Origin: Agapetus fuscipes
Lineage: Eukaryota > Arthropoda > Insecta > Trichoptera > Glossosomatidae
Direction: 5' to 3'
Length of the DNA: 64,000 bases
Assembly: GCA_951799405.1 (NCBI GenBank)
Contig: OX637334.1
Location: forward strand, 248,001-312,000
Below are positions 1 to 10,193 of the stretch, piece by piece. Position 1 is the first letter of the stretch, and the number at the start of each line of letters is the position of its first letter. Under the pieces are notes generated by a model, which searched no databases, was not told the origin of the DNA, and saw only the letters and a program-made list of their open reading frames with translations. Position numbers and translations under genes: made by a program.

Positions 1-547
1 ATAAAGCCAGATTGAATATCAGAGACCCTGTGATCGGTGGCCATTCTCACTTTTTTTATGACAATTTTGCATAAGACTTTCCCAGGTATACTAAGGAGAC
101 TAATGGGCCTAAAGTTACGGCAGTCTTTCTTGTCCCCTTTACCCTTGTAAATAGGGACAATGACCGCCTTTCTCCAGTCCATCGGTACTACCCTGTCTTT
201 CATACACATCTTGCATAATTCAAACATCCACTCTACCACACATTCTCCTCCTGCCTTTAACATCTCGGCATTCAATCCATCCATACTTGCAGCCTTTCCA
301 TTCTTCAGCTCTTTTATGCTTGCTTTTATTTCCTCTCTCAAAATATCCTCATTACTTTCATTTGTAGGGTCACATTCATATAAATTTCTTTCGCCCTGTC
401 CTAATATTTCTTCAAAGTATTCTTTCCATCTTTTACATACATCGTCTTCATCCCACAGCAAGACTCCCTGCGCATTCTTTATGCCCGGAGTTGTTGCTCC
501 CACACTTTCGTTATTATTCCGAACCCAACTCCAGAACATTTTTTTTA
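1..547 (-). pseudogene. Non-LTR retrotransposon reverse transcriptase, partial
   Basis: Read on the minus strand this is one open frame of about 180 codons running off the left edge. It encodes the region before and into the RT fingers: a linker (KMFWSWVRNNNESVG), an acidic stretch, SMDGLNAEMLKAGG, then DWRKAVIVPIYKGKGDKKDC and FRPISLLSIPGKV, the conserved RT start of non-LTR retrotransposons. The D-x-D and YxDD catalytic motifs would lie left of the window. The frame is uninterrupted as far as visible, so the copy is fairly young. On its 5' side (about position 547) it stops against an AT-only spacer, so it looks 5'-truncated. It may belong to the same family as the C-terminal relics with an RWFRHLERKD-type ending elsewhere in the window, but no overlap exists to prove it. 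Confidence 0.85.
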
Positions 548-631
548 TAATAAATTAATAAAAATATTAAATAATAAATTAAAAAATTAATAAATTAATA
601 AATAAATTTTATAAAAAAAGATTATGTTACT
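548..631. other. AT-only spacer
   Basis: Almost entirely TAAATAAATTAAT-type sequence between the truncated LINE and the first Fam-A copy. It may be remnant tail or target DNA; nothing else is visible. Confidence 0.5.
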
Positions 632-852
632 ATAATCTATAATCTTAGTTGCAAAGATGTGTTAACATTTAAGGCCCATATTTAAAGTATGCTCACAAGC
701 TGATACATGTAATTTCGCGCTCACACATGCTGCATCTGAACCTACATACAAAGTAAACAAACATCACATTACTTTTGCCGCCTTTCCCTGAAAAGTGAAC
801 CAAGTTATCACAGAATAGGGGACAGCCTCATACCAATCTATAAGAGTATTAG
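632..852 (-). repeat. Fam-A repeat, degenerate near-complete
   Basis: Runs from the reverse-complemented tail (ATCTTAGTTGCAAAG) through the TTTCGCGCTCACACATGC block to the head (CAGCCTCATACCAATC). The CCCTG hairpin is partly deleted. Confidence 0.85.
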
Positions 853-920
853 GAAATGAACCTATTGAATAATAATTATAATAGCAAAAGTAGGAAAAAT
901 TATATAAGTATTTTCAAGGA

Positions 921-1176
921 ATCTAAATCTTAATCTAAGCTGCAAAGATATGTATCATTTGAGATTCATATTAAATGCAATCCCACAAGCAGACATGCAT
1001 AATTTCGCGCTTACACATGCCGCATGTAGACCTACAATATAAAAAACCCAATCTCAAATGAACATAAGCCCTGCAACTCTTGCCGACCTTCTCTGAAGCA
1101 GGGGTGACATTGGCAAAGTGAACCATTTTTTACAGTATGGGTGGTCAGCCGCATACCAACCTATCAGTCAAGGAAT
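921..1176 (-). repeat. Fam-A repeat, full length, GATTA-tail subfamily
   Basis: All blocks are present in reverse order: tail, ATTTCGCGCTTACACATGCC, CCCAATCTCAAATGAAC, CTTGCCGACC, AGCAGGGGTGACATTGGC, GGTGGTCAGCC, CCTATCAGTCAAGGAA. Confidence 0.93.
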
Positions 1177-1589
1177 GAAGAAAATAAAGCTAAATAAAAC
1201 ACGGGTTTACAACGTGGTACCAAATGTAGTAAATTTAAATAACAATAAAATAGCAATTGTTAACGTGATACTTACATTGCAGATACACAGGACAATGTAC
1301 CGGTTTTGTGCGCACGTGAATAATTCCAATGAAAGGTGGCAAAAACCGGGGAGAGAGTAAATCAATGGGAACCGCAGCGCGTAAATAAAACCAGACTCAC
1401 AAAGGGGCAACCCTGCCTGCATAATGCCATACAAACCGCCATTGCAGATTTATGGACTACAAAGGGAAGAGACAGGGCTGCCACCAAATAAATTACATCA
1501 CAAAAATCTAGGGAAAAAATAATTTTATAAAGAGTTTAAGCTGGTACCTATGTAGTTTTGTGGATAAAGCTACGAATTTTAAATAGGAA
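1177..1589. other. Unassigned stretch
   Basis: AT-rich sequence with no gene or repeat I can name. It holds overlapping short ORFs on both strands without recognisable protein features. Confidence 0.4.
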
Positions 1590-1745
1590 AGTCGAGGTTT
1601 ATATTTCCGGAGGAGTACAAAAAAACATGCATTTAATCAAAGACCGGACCAAAGGTCTATCTTGCCGTACAACTACTGGTTCTTGCTTGAAAATTGGCGG
1701 TGAATAGATACAAACAGGCTTTTAGGGCTCGTGAGGTGTTATTTA
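1590..1745 (+). repeat. Fam-C tRNA-SINE body, 5'-truncated
   Basis: Contains the Fam-C landmarks GGAGGAGTACAAAAA, AAAGACCGGACCAAAGG, ACTGGTTCTTGCTTGA, AATTGGCGG and GGGCTCGTGAGGTG in order. The tRNA-like head is missing. Confidence 0.75.
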
Positions 1746-1814
1746 CTCATATTTTCCGAAAACGTTTGTAACGCTTCAAAAAACAAAAAAAAACCTTTTA
1801 TTTTTATTTTTTTA

Positions 1815-1910
1815 AATAGATTTGTGGAAAGGAATGCAATCCACCAACCTATTTTACCTGGCCAGTTGTCTTCATGCGAAAGCAGAAGCTTGTGTGCATG
1901 CAACGACATC
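1815..1910 (+). repeat. Short dispersed repeat shared with 34946-35045
   Basis: The stretch AAATAGATTTGTGGAAAGG through GCAGAAGCTTGTGTGCATGC is nearly identical to 34946-35045. A weaker match (AGAAAGGAATGCAATC) lies near 14909. Family unknown; in the second copy it runs directly into Fam-D. Confidence 0.75.
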
Positions 1911-2324
1911 TGATTCAGTTTTACATTGTAATTTCATGATTCAGATTTTTGTTGGAAAATTCCCGGGATTTGTGAGCCCTGTCTCACAGGTAGGCTCTCC
2001 GGTATTTCAGCAGATATATCACTGATCAACCCGCACACATGCAAATCGAGTGCAAACTCTTCATAAACAAACACCGGTGCGGGACAAAATAAAGTTTCAT
2101 CAAAAGCATTTTATAAAACTGGGCGGGGATTGAATCTAGACTCGAAAAATGAATTTCCCCGGTTCCTTTTTTTCTTCATACGCAACACTGGATACCGAAA
2201 GTTTGTTGAGAGGGTTTAAACAAATGCAGGCAATGAAAGAAGCAAGAATGACGACGAAAGTGAGGACCGAGAAAAGTATGGATGAACCAGATTCCTGTTC
2301 ACCGACTATAACATTGTAAGTGCG

Positions 2325-2531
2325 AAGTAAGTTGCAAAGATATATTAACATTTAAAAGTCATATTTAGTAGAGTTTGCGCTTACTTATGCTGCATGTGTA
2401 CTAACAAATTAAAATCCAAACCTCGAATGCACATTAACCTGCAAGTTTTGCCGGCCTTGCCTGAAAACAAAGGTGACATCGGAAAAGAGAACCATTTTTT
2501 TAGCATCATACCAACCTATAGGCCAAGGAAC
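2325..2531 (-). repeat. Fam-A repeat, divergent
   Basis: Tail AAGTTGCAAAGATATATT, middle CTGCATGTGTACTAAC and head ATACCAACCTATAGGCC are recognisable; the internal hairpin is eroded. Confidence 0.8.
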
Positions 2532-2892
2532 AAAATACAAATCTAATAAATATTTCCTGCCTCCTCAAAAACATTCCCCTCTAGCTATCAGTTTGAAGAG
2601 TGTATTTTTGTAATCAACAATTCATTTACTCTTCTTACTCCTACTTACAATTATTTTATTTAACTTTAAAAAATCTAAATGTATTCTATGAAGTTGTGTA
2701 CCTTGCGGTTTGTGCCTCTTTTGGGTCACATATCAAAGACCCTTTGAGGCTTTTAGACCCTCTCTCCCCCTCAGGCCCTCCCCCCCTCCGCTAGGCTACC
2801 TTTCTCGTTACAGTAATGTTTATTCGACATCTCAGTTAATGTGTTCTCCACTCATCTGTACTGCCCTGTATCTTAGCAACGTTTTGGTACAT
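2532..2892. other. Unassigned stretch with pyrimidine tract
   Basis: No gene is visible. A C/T-rich run sits at about 2757-2795. Confidence 0.4.
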
Positions 2893-3720
2893 GGTTTTGG
2901 ATGTCTTCGCATCGGTTGATGCTAAACCAAGGAAAAACTGAAGTAATGTGGATGACTTCTCCAAAGAGAGCACACATGATAGACAACAACACCCCTATAA
3001 AATTGTCTAATGTTGACATTTTGCCTTCATCTTGTATCAAACTCCTAGGAGTTCACCTAGACAGTTGTCTGACTGTGAAAGCTCAAATAAATAAGACGGT
3101 CAGATCGAGTTTCTACGGATTACGGCAGATCAAGCTTGTCAATAACTATCTAGCAATGGAAGCAAGGAGAGCCTTAGTAAATGCATTTGTGGTGTCAAAA
3201 ATAGACTACTGCAATAGCTTATATGCAGGCCAACTAAAATGTCAATTGAATAGGCTACAATTGGTCGTCAATGCATGCGCTCGCATGATTGCTGGTCAGT
3301 CAAAATTTACTCACATTACTCCTCTTCTCCAGAAGCTTCACTGGCTCCGTATCCCGGAGCGCATTGAGCTTAAAGTGTGCACGATGGTCCACAAAGCTCT
3401 ATTTGGAAAAACACTCAAATATCTCGCTGATTTAATCAAACCAGTTACCCTCCTCCAGAAAAAGCCTAACACTGCGCTCGGCTGAAACCGGAGCCAAATC
3501 AAATACTGAAGAACCGATAAGAAGAGTTAACACAATGTTTGGAGAGCGTACTTTTGCAGTCGCTGGTCCTCTAGCCTGCCACATCATGTGAGAGAGTTAG
3601 AGGACCATGGTCCGGAATGCACTGAAGACAAGCAAATTTCTGGCATCACATGCACAAGCGTCCTTGGAGTGACTACATCACGAAACGGCGCTATACAGAA
3701 ATCATCGACTCATCATCATC
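2893..3720 (+). pseudogene. L2/CR1-like LINE ORF2 C-terminus with ATC tail
   Basis: The open frame up to 3485 reads WMSSHRLMLNQGKTEVMW, then KLLGVHLDSCLTVKAQI, KIDYCNSLYAG, LQLVVNACARMI and ITPLLQKLHWLRIPERI. This is the region just after the YxDD motif of CR1/L2-type non-LTR reverse transcriptases, through the thumb and connection. A frameshift near 3480 is followed by the family's usual end (NTMFGERTFAVAGPLA). The catalytic palm is absent, so the copy is 5'-truncated and dead. It ends in AAACGGCGCTATACAG and a CATCATCATC tail at about 3708-3720. Related ends occur at 35100 and 60645. Confidence 0.88.
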
Positions 3721-3721
3721 A

Positions 3722-3995
3722 ACGTTCCACTAGGCGTGGCCGGTACCTCCGCAGATGCAACTCCACTTTTTTCTGTCCTTGCATATCCGTTACATCTCTT
3801 CAACATTCATCACTCTCTTCAAACATAATCTTTTCTTATTCTCACTCAGCAGATTACATTCTTTCGTAATCTCACCTATTTGGTCTATCCATTCTTTCCT
3901 TGGCCTTCGCCTTCCACGCTTTTGTCTGACATTTCATCTGTCCTGTTTTAGAAGTCCTCTTTTAACGGTTCGTCAAATACACGATATATTTTTTT
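3722..3995 (-). pseudogene. LINE C-terminal relic (RWFxH-type ending)
   Basis: The minus strand encodes degraded pieces of the same C-terminus seen best at 53410-53607: a basic RGRPRKEWIDQI-like segment at about 3890-3930, then a CKDRKKW-like end near 3760 and the 3' boundary GGCGTGGCCGGTACC-type sequence. Several stops interrupt it. Related relics at 12820, 20085, 39135, 47213, 53318 and 58565 support a multi-copy LINE. Confidence 0.7.
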
Positions 3996-4012
3996 TAACT
4001 GTGTAGTTATTA

Positions 4013-4220
4013 TAATTGTAAATATGTCAAACGACTGTTATTGTTTCTAGTACAGTAGTTCCTGTAAGAAGATCACAGCGACTAGCCAACCGCTGATAAT
4101 GCTCATGGGAGCAATGGGCGAAACTGTCCGGAAATAATCTACCAGACCACGGCTACATAGCCCGAAAAAAGTGATTGTTGTGTTAACAAGAACCGGCCGT
4201 GAAAGCTTCAATGTACAACA
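4013..4220 (+). mobile_element. PLE-associated short element with hammerhead-like hairpin
   Basis: Contains TGTCAAACGAC (shared with 35511), then CTGATAA at 4093, a GCTCAT/ATGGGC stem and GAAAC at 4120, then GACCACGGCTACATAGCCCG and the boundary GGCCGTGAAAGCTTCAATG. The same modules recur in a different arrangement at 5635-5850, and GGCCGTGAAAGCC recurs near 9250. No clear target duplication was found. Confidence 0.65.
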
Positions 4221-4743
4221 TTTTTAAAGTTATGGAATACTCAGCTAAAACAACAAAAAGCAGAAAATTTAAATAATCCCATAAATCTAATTTCAAATTC
4301 AATATGGCGTCACTTTATTAAAAACTTGAAAGATTATCGTCCGCAGGGCGAGCTTATGTTCCACACCCCATGTATACAACATTACTGTCAAACGCACTCG
4401 CAGCGTTTCCCAAGAAATGTACGGTAACAGAAACAACGCCTCTTGTGAGTGTTGAAGTCCCCATACAATTGTGGTAAAACTTTAAACTCTCTGTTCTACT
4501 CAACCTATCCCACATTCTGGTCACGATCTTCCTCTTCCCTGGTTTCCACAGCAGACCCCCCCCCCCCTTCCTTTCAGTGTTTTTATAGGTTACGCCTCTG
4601 GAAGCTGGTGCAGACCGCAGGCTTTCAGAAAGTAAAAAGAAAAACAAGATGGACGAATGCAAAATACGCGCAAGAGGATTAAAAATAAATGTTTATTTTT
4701 GGCATGTACATTTTTAGCTTAATTTAACTCGTGAATCTGACTT
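4221..4743. other. Unassigned stretch
   Basis: No recognisable gene or repeat. A C-homopolymer of about 12 lies at 4558-4569. Overlapping ORFs of 77-102 codons on both strands have no recognisable features. Confidence 0.4.
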
Positions 4744-4855
4744 TCCTTGACTAAATGGTTGGCATCAGGCTAACCACCTATGCCGTAAAAACTGGTTCAG
4801 TTTTTCGATGTAAGTCTCAGGAAAGGGCAGCAATCCGTTTCTTCAGCGCTTGTTT
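4744..4855 (+). repeat. Fam-A repeat, 5' half, divergent
   Basis: Head CTTGACTAAATGGTTGGC, AGGCTAACCACCTATGCC and AAAACTGGTTCA match Fam-A. The 3' half is lost. Confidence 0.75.
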
Positions 4856-5621
4856 GGCTTATCTACCATTTTGTAAGAGTCTGGCTGTTTTTAACACTTT
4901 GAATTCAATTATTTTTAAAAAACTAGCAGCTGAACGTGTGATATTTATCAGTTGAAGAAAGGTAGTATTACCAGTTAAAAAAAAAAAACATTTGATACAC
5001 AGTGCTGCCATGTCAATTTTTTTTCGACGAATACAAATTTTTCTCAAAATTATATATGCACGTACTCCAAAACGTGACGTTATAGATTTTTTTGGTCATA
5101 ATATTTGGATTTTACGTCATGACGTCTATCTAGAGATCACTTTATTTTTATCGAGTTGCAAAAAATATATAGAAAAATGTTGGCAAGTGTTATTAATTAT
5201 TTATTTATCGAAATATAAATAGAATTATGAATTTTTAATTGCTTCCAACCATGCAAAAATAGGTTAGTGCATTGCAATTCTATTTATGAAGCAAAAAAAT
5301 GCAAAATACTTCAAAAGATCATTTTTTAAATTATTTCTAGAAGGCAGAAGAACAAAGAGGACACTAACACGTGTATACCGTGCAGATATCTAAAATTACG
5401 TAGATAGGGGTTTATCACTGCAGGACTAATTAAAAGAGAGCCCGCGTCCATCTGCTTGCCCGTGGCTGTCTGTGGCAGGAAAATAAAACAGAGGAGATGT
5501 GCCCGGCCAAGCGAAATGCACGGCAGGGATGGAGGCGAGAGATGGCCAACCTGTGGAATGCGAGACTTAACTGGCATGAGGTATAAAATGCACTGATTAA
5601 TTCCATGACATAGTATACAAC
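4856..5621. other. Unassigned stretch
   Basis: AT-rich to about 5400, then a more GC-balanced part (5430-5600) with short ORFs on the minus strand only. No family recognised. Confidence 0.4.
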
Positions 5622-5863
5622 ATACATGATATCGACACAACAATCACTATATTCGGGCTATGTAGCCGTGGTCTGGTTGATTCTTTCCGGACAGTTTCGC
5701 CCATTGCTCCGATGGGCATTATCAGCGGTTGGCTAGTCGCTGTGATCTTCTTACAGGATCTGCTGTACTAGAAAGAGTGACCATGGCTACATAGCCCGAT
5801 AAAGTGATTGTTGTGTCAACCAGAACCGGCCGTGAAAGCTTCAATGTAGAATACATGATATCG
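5622..5863 (-). mobile_element. Short PLE-like element between 13-bp direct repeats
   Basis: The insert 5635-5850 (216 bp) is bounded by perfect direct repeats ATACATGATATCG at 5622-5634 and 5851-5863, a clear target site duplication. Inside, ACACAACAATCAC...GGGCTATGTAGCC near the left end is inverted as GGCTACATAGCCC...GTGATTGTTGTGT at about 5785-5817. Between the arms lies the hammerhead-like hairpin on the minus strand (CTGATAA at 5719-5725, GCCCAT/ATGGGC stem, GAAAC at 5694-5698). It ends with GGCCGTGAAAGC. Confidence 0.8.
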
Positions 5864-5936
5864 TTCTTGTAAAGTCATTGAAGACCACAGAAGTGTTAGG
5901 TAAACTTTTACAAGTGTGTGTATTTCCACAGGGAAA

Positions 5937-6147
5937 ATTCCTTGACTTATAGGTTGGTAAAGATGGTTCACTTTGCAAATGTCATCCCTGTTTCAGGGAA
6001 GGTCGACAAAAGTTGCAGGGTTTATGTTCATTTGAGGTTTTGTTATAAATTTGTCAGTTCATATTCAGCATTTGTAAACGGGAACTTAAAAGTACACGTG
6101 TCTGTTTGTGGGCATGCAGCAACTTAGATTATGGATTATAGATGTGG
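5937..6147 (+). repeat. Fam-A repeat with internal deletions
   Basis: Head CCTTGACTTATAGGTTGG is followed directly by AAGATGGTTCACTTTGC, so about 25 bp are deleted. Near the 3' end GTGGGCATGCAG joins CAACTTAGATTATGG. Confidence 0.88.
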
Positions 6148-6311
6148 CATGCTCCTCATATTTCATGAAATATTTTGAAGCAAAAGTGTGTCACTTTAAT
6201 AAAGGTTGACCACGACTGTAATTGCAGCAGGGATAACCTGCATGTAAGGCTGTACAGGGGAGTAATGTGGGTGCAGACATTTATTTTTAGATTAAATCTA
6301 CGCTAAGTGGA

Positions 6312-6645
6312 ATATTGGTTCAAAAAAAAATCAAACAAAATACGAGTAGATGAAGCCTCATCACCTACGTTATAATAAAGTAGATGAAGCCTCATCACCT
6401 ACGTTATAATAAAGTAGATGAAGCCTCATCACCTACGTTATAATAAAGTAGATGAAGCCTCATCACCTACGTTATAATAAAGTAGATGAAGCCTCATCAC
6501 CTACGTTATAATAAAGTAGATGAAGCCTCATCACCTACGTTATAATAAAGTAGATGAAGCCTTATCACCTACGTTATAATAAAGTAGATGAAGCCTCATC
6601 ACTTACGTTATAATAAAACACGTTTGCTGGACTCTGAACCAATAT
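6312..6645. repeat. 34-bp minisatellite, 8 copies, flanked by inverted repeats
   Basis: Eight head-to-tail 34-bp units start at 6345, 6379, 6413, 6447, 6481, 6515, 6549 and 6583 and end at 6616. Only units 7 and 8 carry a base change in the core. Each unit has a GTAG...CTAC imperfect palindrome. The array is bracketed by ATATTGGTTCA (6312-6322) and its exact complement TGAACCAATAT (6635-6645), so it sits inside a small TIR-like unit of 334 bp. Confidence 0.95.
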
Positions 6646-6654
6646 CATAGACAG

Positions 6655-6960
6655 CAGCAAAATTGTGCAGTCATACGGCCGGGTGACTAGGGAAAAGGAA
6701 AATAATATATTGTTATTGATTGCTAAGGGCCTTAGTCACTGTGTGAAATTTTTCCGCCGAGAAAAAAAACTATTTGAAAATTTGAGCCGAGTCCACTGAA
6801 GCCACATTGATGCCAATAAGGTTCAAACATTTTTTAATTTCAACTTTTTTCTCGACGAGCAAACGCCAATATTGTACGGGAATGCCATCCTTAACAACCA
6901 ATAATAAACTATTTGTTTGCCTTTCCCTAGCAACATGGCCGGGTGACGACACAATATTGT
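6655..6960. repeat. Region with two CCTAGCAACC-type repeat fragments
   Basis: 6665-6740 holds the motif on the minus strand (GCCGGGTGACTAGGGAAAAG, then TTGCTAAGGGCC). 6895-6955 holds it on the plus strand (CTTTCCCTAGCAAC, GGCCGGGTGACGAC). The two may be ends of one inverted unit. Confidence 0.6.
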
Positions 6961-7507
6961 CTATGTCAATTCACGTGCAGGCGTCTGGAAACTTGAAGAG
7001 TGTTGATTCTTTTTTAATCGTGACAGCTGTTTTACGATTCGTCCAAAAAAGATAATTCATTTGTTTTTAAAGATATTTGAAGTTAAAAAAAAAAAAATGT
7101 GAAATCTGACATAGCGCAATATTATGAGCTTCAGAGACTCCTTAAAGATTTTGCGAAAGACAATTGCTAAACCCAACATCATTCCAAAACTTAGAATGAC
7201 AAGGCCCTAAAAGATAACTCGATTAAAGCAAAACAATTCACAGTGAACTGACATTTATTGTTTAATTTTACAAAATAACAAAAACAGTCCGAGCACCAAG
7301 AGTCCCTATAATGTCAAAGGGTGACAGGGACAAATAAAACTCGTTAAAAAGACAATCTAAGTTCTTGGGAAATATCAAATATTTTCATTACTGTAAAATG
7401 ATCGGAGCCTCTTAGCAATTCAAATCTTAACAAAATTATCTTTAAATTCATAACTTCATTTAAAATATTAACAAGTACTCAATTTAATAACCGTAGATAT
7501 ATATTTT
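6961..7507. other. Unassigned AT-rich stretch
   Basis: No gene, hairpin or known repeat recognised. Confidence 0.4.
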
Positions 7508-8095
7508 AGTAAGTAAAAGTGTTAGTCCGGTCGATAGCTCAGTTTTGTAGAGTGCTTGCATTCCATGCCGAGAGCTCGGGTTCGAATCCTACCGAGGGTG
7601 TCAGAAGTGATTTCCCGTTTTGGTGTTTATTTCAAACCCCAAAATAAAATACTGGCAAGGTTTACTCAGCCTTCACAAGAAATGAGTACCAGCCTCCTCG
7701 GGAGCTGGGAAACCCCCACTTCAAGTGAAGTTATGGGCGTAAAGCCGGCACCCTTACCTGTAAAAATAAATAGGTTCCACTAGCCACATGCGAAACCCTT
7801 AGGCCGTTTGTCCACCGCACGCCGTCACCGTCACGTCACCGGGAACGAGATGACGGCGCCGAAGAAGGGGTACATGTAATGTATTTATTTTATTGCCTGG
7901 TTATAGGCAATACAATACATAACCTATAACCAGCGAAATCAGTCGCGGTGGACAAACGATCGCCGTCACATCAATTAAACTCGGCCAGAAATAATCTCGT
8001 TCTCGGTGACGTGACGGTGACGGCGTGCGGTGGACAAACGGCCTTAGGGAATAACGCGGCAAGAAGTTACACTATATGTGTATCTCAGTTGCGTT
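7508..8095 (+). repeat. Fam-B tRNA-SINE split by a Harbinger MITE
   Basis: The head GGTCGATAGCTCAG (A box) with GGTTCGAATCC (B box, about 7579) is tRNA-like. The body follows (AGTGATTTCCCGTTTTGG, AAATAAATAGGTTCCACT, CACATGCGAAACCC) to 7801 and resumes at 8044 with AGGGAATAACGCGGCAAG, ending near 8095 after ATATGTGTATCTCAGTTGCG. The 242-bp interruption is the MITE at 7802-8043, which therefore is younger. Anticodon identity is not clear. Confidence 0.9.
7802..8043. mobile_element. PIF/Harbinger-type MITE, 242 bp, TSD TTA
   Basis: Terminal inverted repeats of about 40 bp start GGCCGTTTGTCCACCGCACG at the left and end with its complement at the right. Flanking TTA at 7799-7801 and 8044-8046 is the trinucleotide target duplication typical of PIF/Harbinger. 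There is no coding capacity. A second internal palindrome (CCTGGTTATAGG / CCTATAACCAG) lies at about 7895-7935. Confidence 0.88.
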
Positions 8096-8796
8096 GCATC
8101 TAATTAATTTTCATGAAATGGGAAAAACAAGTTTATCTGCAAGCAATTAACAATTGTTGTTATTTCATCAATGTAAATCTTTTAAATTTTTTAATGAAAA
8201 TCTTCACATTCGAGGTAATTATGCAGTTTTTATTATTATTAGTACAGACTCATAAATAGAACTAATAAACATAAATTAAAATAAACTACATTAATGCAAC
8301 GAATGTACCAGAATGCACTTAAAGTTTCTACTAACATCTGGAAGCATGCAGATTAGACCATTCTGACAATACAAGTAAGCCTATAAAAGGAGGGATTTTT
8401 CTAGAGAGGATAGAGATTGCTTAATTCAGTTAGACGGCGAAGATCAAAAGTGATTCAACAGAAGTGCATACAAACAATAAATGTAAAACATTTTAAATAA
8501 ATCTACTGTGTTTTTTTAGATTAAATGATCCCTAATAATACAACATTGCAGTGGTTAAGGGTAGATCACTTTCAGTAGATATTTACGGGGCTGTAAGGAA
8601 GGCCCAGTAATCATTAAGGACGCGTGTAATAAAGCCTTCCTGCGCCGCACAACCTTATTAAAACCCCACCGAAGGTTCCCCTTCTTCATTAATCAATTAT
8701 TAATTAATACACTCACTTGCGCGACTAATGAACAGGCTATTTTCATTCGAGAATTAAATATTCAATTGTCGTTTATTTCAGAAAATTTCCTGTCGA
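8096..8796. other. Unassigned AT-rich stretch
   Basis: No gene recognised. 8575-8680 is less AT-rich but shows no motif I can name. Confidence 0.4.
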
Positions 8797-8870
8797 TACC
8801 TCAGTTGGTAGAGCGCTTATGTTTAATGACAGAGGGGTAGGGTTCTATTCAACGTGTCTTTTTTTCGACA
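8797..8870 (+). repeat. tRNA-like SINE head, isolated
   Basis: TACCTCAGTTGGTAGAGCGC resembles a tRNA A box and GGGTTCTATTC a decayed B box at the right spacing. No acceptor stem pairs with the 3' side, so I read it as a SINE relic and not a working tRNA. Confidence 0.55.
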
Positions 8871-8999
8871 AAGAAGCACGAGCTAAACTGTCAGAAATAA
8901 TTGTTGGTGTTTATGGTCAAAGGTACATGAGGTGACATTTGGGTATTTTTGGCAATCAAGTTCGTATGTCTTTTTCAAACAAAATGTACGTCTCATGAT

Positions 9000-9285
9000 G
9001 AACTTGTTCTTGATTTTCGTTTCCGGGTTTTGACCGTGGTCCATATTTTTGCTTCTTTTCTTCTTTTTATTCTTTCTTGATACTTCTTGAAGACTTTCAG
9101 CTGACGTTTCGTCTCCTCTGTGGGTGACTTCTTCGGAGCTCTGCTCACTTCTGAGTTCTGAATGAAAGGCGGCGTATTTTATTCGTAAATTCTAAAGGGG
9201 GCGTGGCTTATTGTTAGGTATTAAGGTATTAATTAGGTACAAGCCTCTGAATCCGGCCGTGAAAGCCTAAACACATTTATAAACT
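9000..9285 (-). mobile_element. PLE 3'-end relic with hammerhead-like motif
   Basis: On the minus strand: GGCTTTCACGGCCGG, AGCCACGCCCCC (compare the C-terminal Pro-rich region of the PLE near 45790), GAGCTCCGAAGAAGTCACC, then GGAGACGAAACGTC at about 9103-9116. This follows the order C-terminus, CTGAAGAAG-like hairpin, GAAACGTC seen after the PLE ORF at 45860. No GIY-YIG coding is preserved. Confidence 0.55.
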
Positions 9286-9340
9286 TGTTCTTCTCTACAA
9301 CACACTTCGGTTCGTTTCGTTTTTTCAAATCAATACTCAC

Positions 9341-9538
9341 TTGGCCAATGTCACCCCTGTTTTAGGGAAGGTCGGCAAGAGTTGCAGGGCTTATGTTCAT
9401 TTGAGATTGAGTTTTTTATATTGTAGGTTCACTGTTAGCGCGAACTTATACATGTCTGCTTGTGGGAATGCGTTTAATATGAATCTTAAATAATATATAT
9501 CTTTGCAGCTTAGATTTAGATTTTTTTAGATTTAGAAT
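9341..9538 (+). repeat. Fam-A repeat, 5'-truncated
   Basis: Begins inside the domain (TTGGCCAATGTCACCCCTG) and continues to a GATTTAGATT tail. Head lost. Confidence 0.88.
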
Positions 9539-9756
9539 ACAAAATTTAAAAAATCGTTTTACTAATTTAAAATCATTAACATATGTACTTTTTCTTCTAG
9601 CACTATATTTACAGCCTTGTGAAACTCATAGACGCAGACAATCTTTCTATTTTTAATGGCAACAAGATTTAGTTCAACATCTCACTATGAATTAAACTGA
9701 AATATGAACATGGCTAGGTGTCTACTTGTTCTTCTTTGTCACGATTTGTAGAGTTA

Positions 9757-9933
9757 GAGCCCGTTCCCACTTGTCGGGTGTCGGATCCGTATATTAATCG
9801 GAGGTTCCAGTGGCAGAACATTATGTATGGAGCTATTCACACCTTGTCGGAAACCGATTTTGTCCGAAATGCTATGCCACTGGAACCTCCGATGAATATA
9901 CGGATCCGACACCCGACAAGTGGGAACGGGCTC
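9757..9933. mobile_element. PIF/Harbinger-type MITE, 177 bp, TSD TTA
   Basis: Terminal inverted repeats of about 59 bp with a single visible mismatch begin GAGCCCGTTCCCACTTGTCG. TTA at 9754-9756 and 9934-9936 is the target duplication. The nearly perfect arms imply recent activity. The central loop is only about 60 bp, so it is non-autonomous. Confidence 0.9.
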
Positions 9934-10193
9934 TTACGAAGTTCCTTCATTATATAGGTAGCTCCATGTCCGCTTCTGTCTTAAATCAAAGAAGATTCTA
10001 CAAATAGTTCTGATAAACTTGTTCGCAACGTCGAGGAGAAACTCAAATAAGCAGTTCCGCCTAACAACCGTAGAGGTTACACAATCGTAGCGGTTTAAAT
10101 TTAAACACAGAGTTGGACCTTTGTCAGATGTTGTGTAGCTGCCTAAATGTGCTACGGTTTGGCGTAGACTTTAAAGTCTTACAAACTATGGCA

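Noticed and set aside
160..558. 132-codon plus-strand ORF
   Set aside because: Shadow of the reverse transcriptase frame on the minus strand.
6345..6616. Regular repeat array, CRISPR-like at first glance
   Set aside because: Units are contiguous 34-bp tandem repeats with no variable spacers, and the context is eukaryotic.
7508..7583. tRNA gene in the Fam-B heads (also 11917, 37915, 59757)
   Set aside because: A and B boxes are present but acceptor and anticodon stems do not pair well and a SINE body follows; these are SINE heads.
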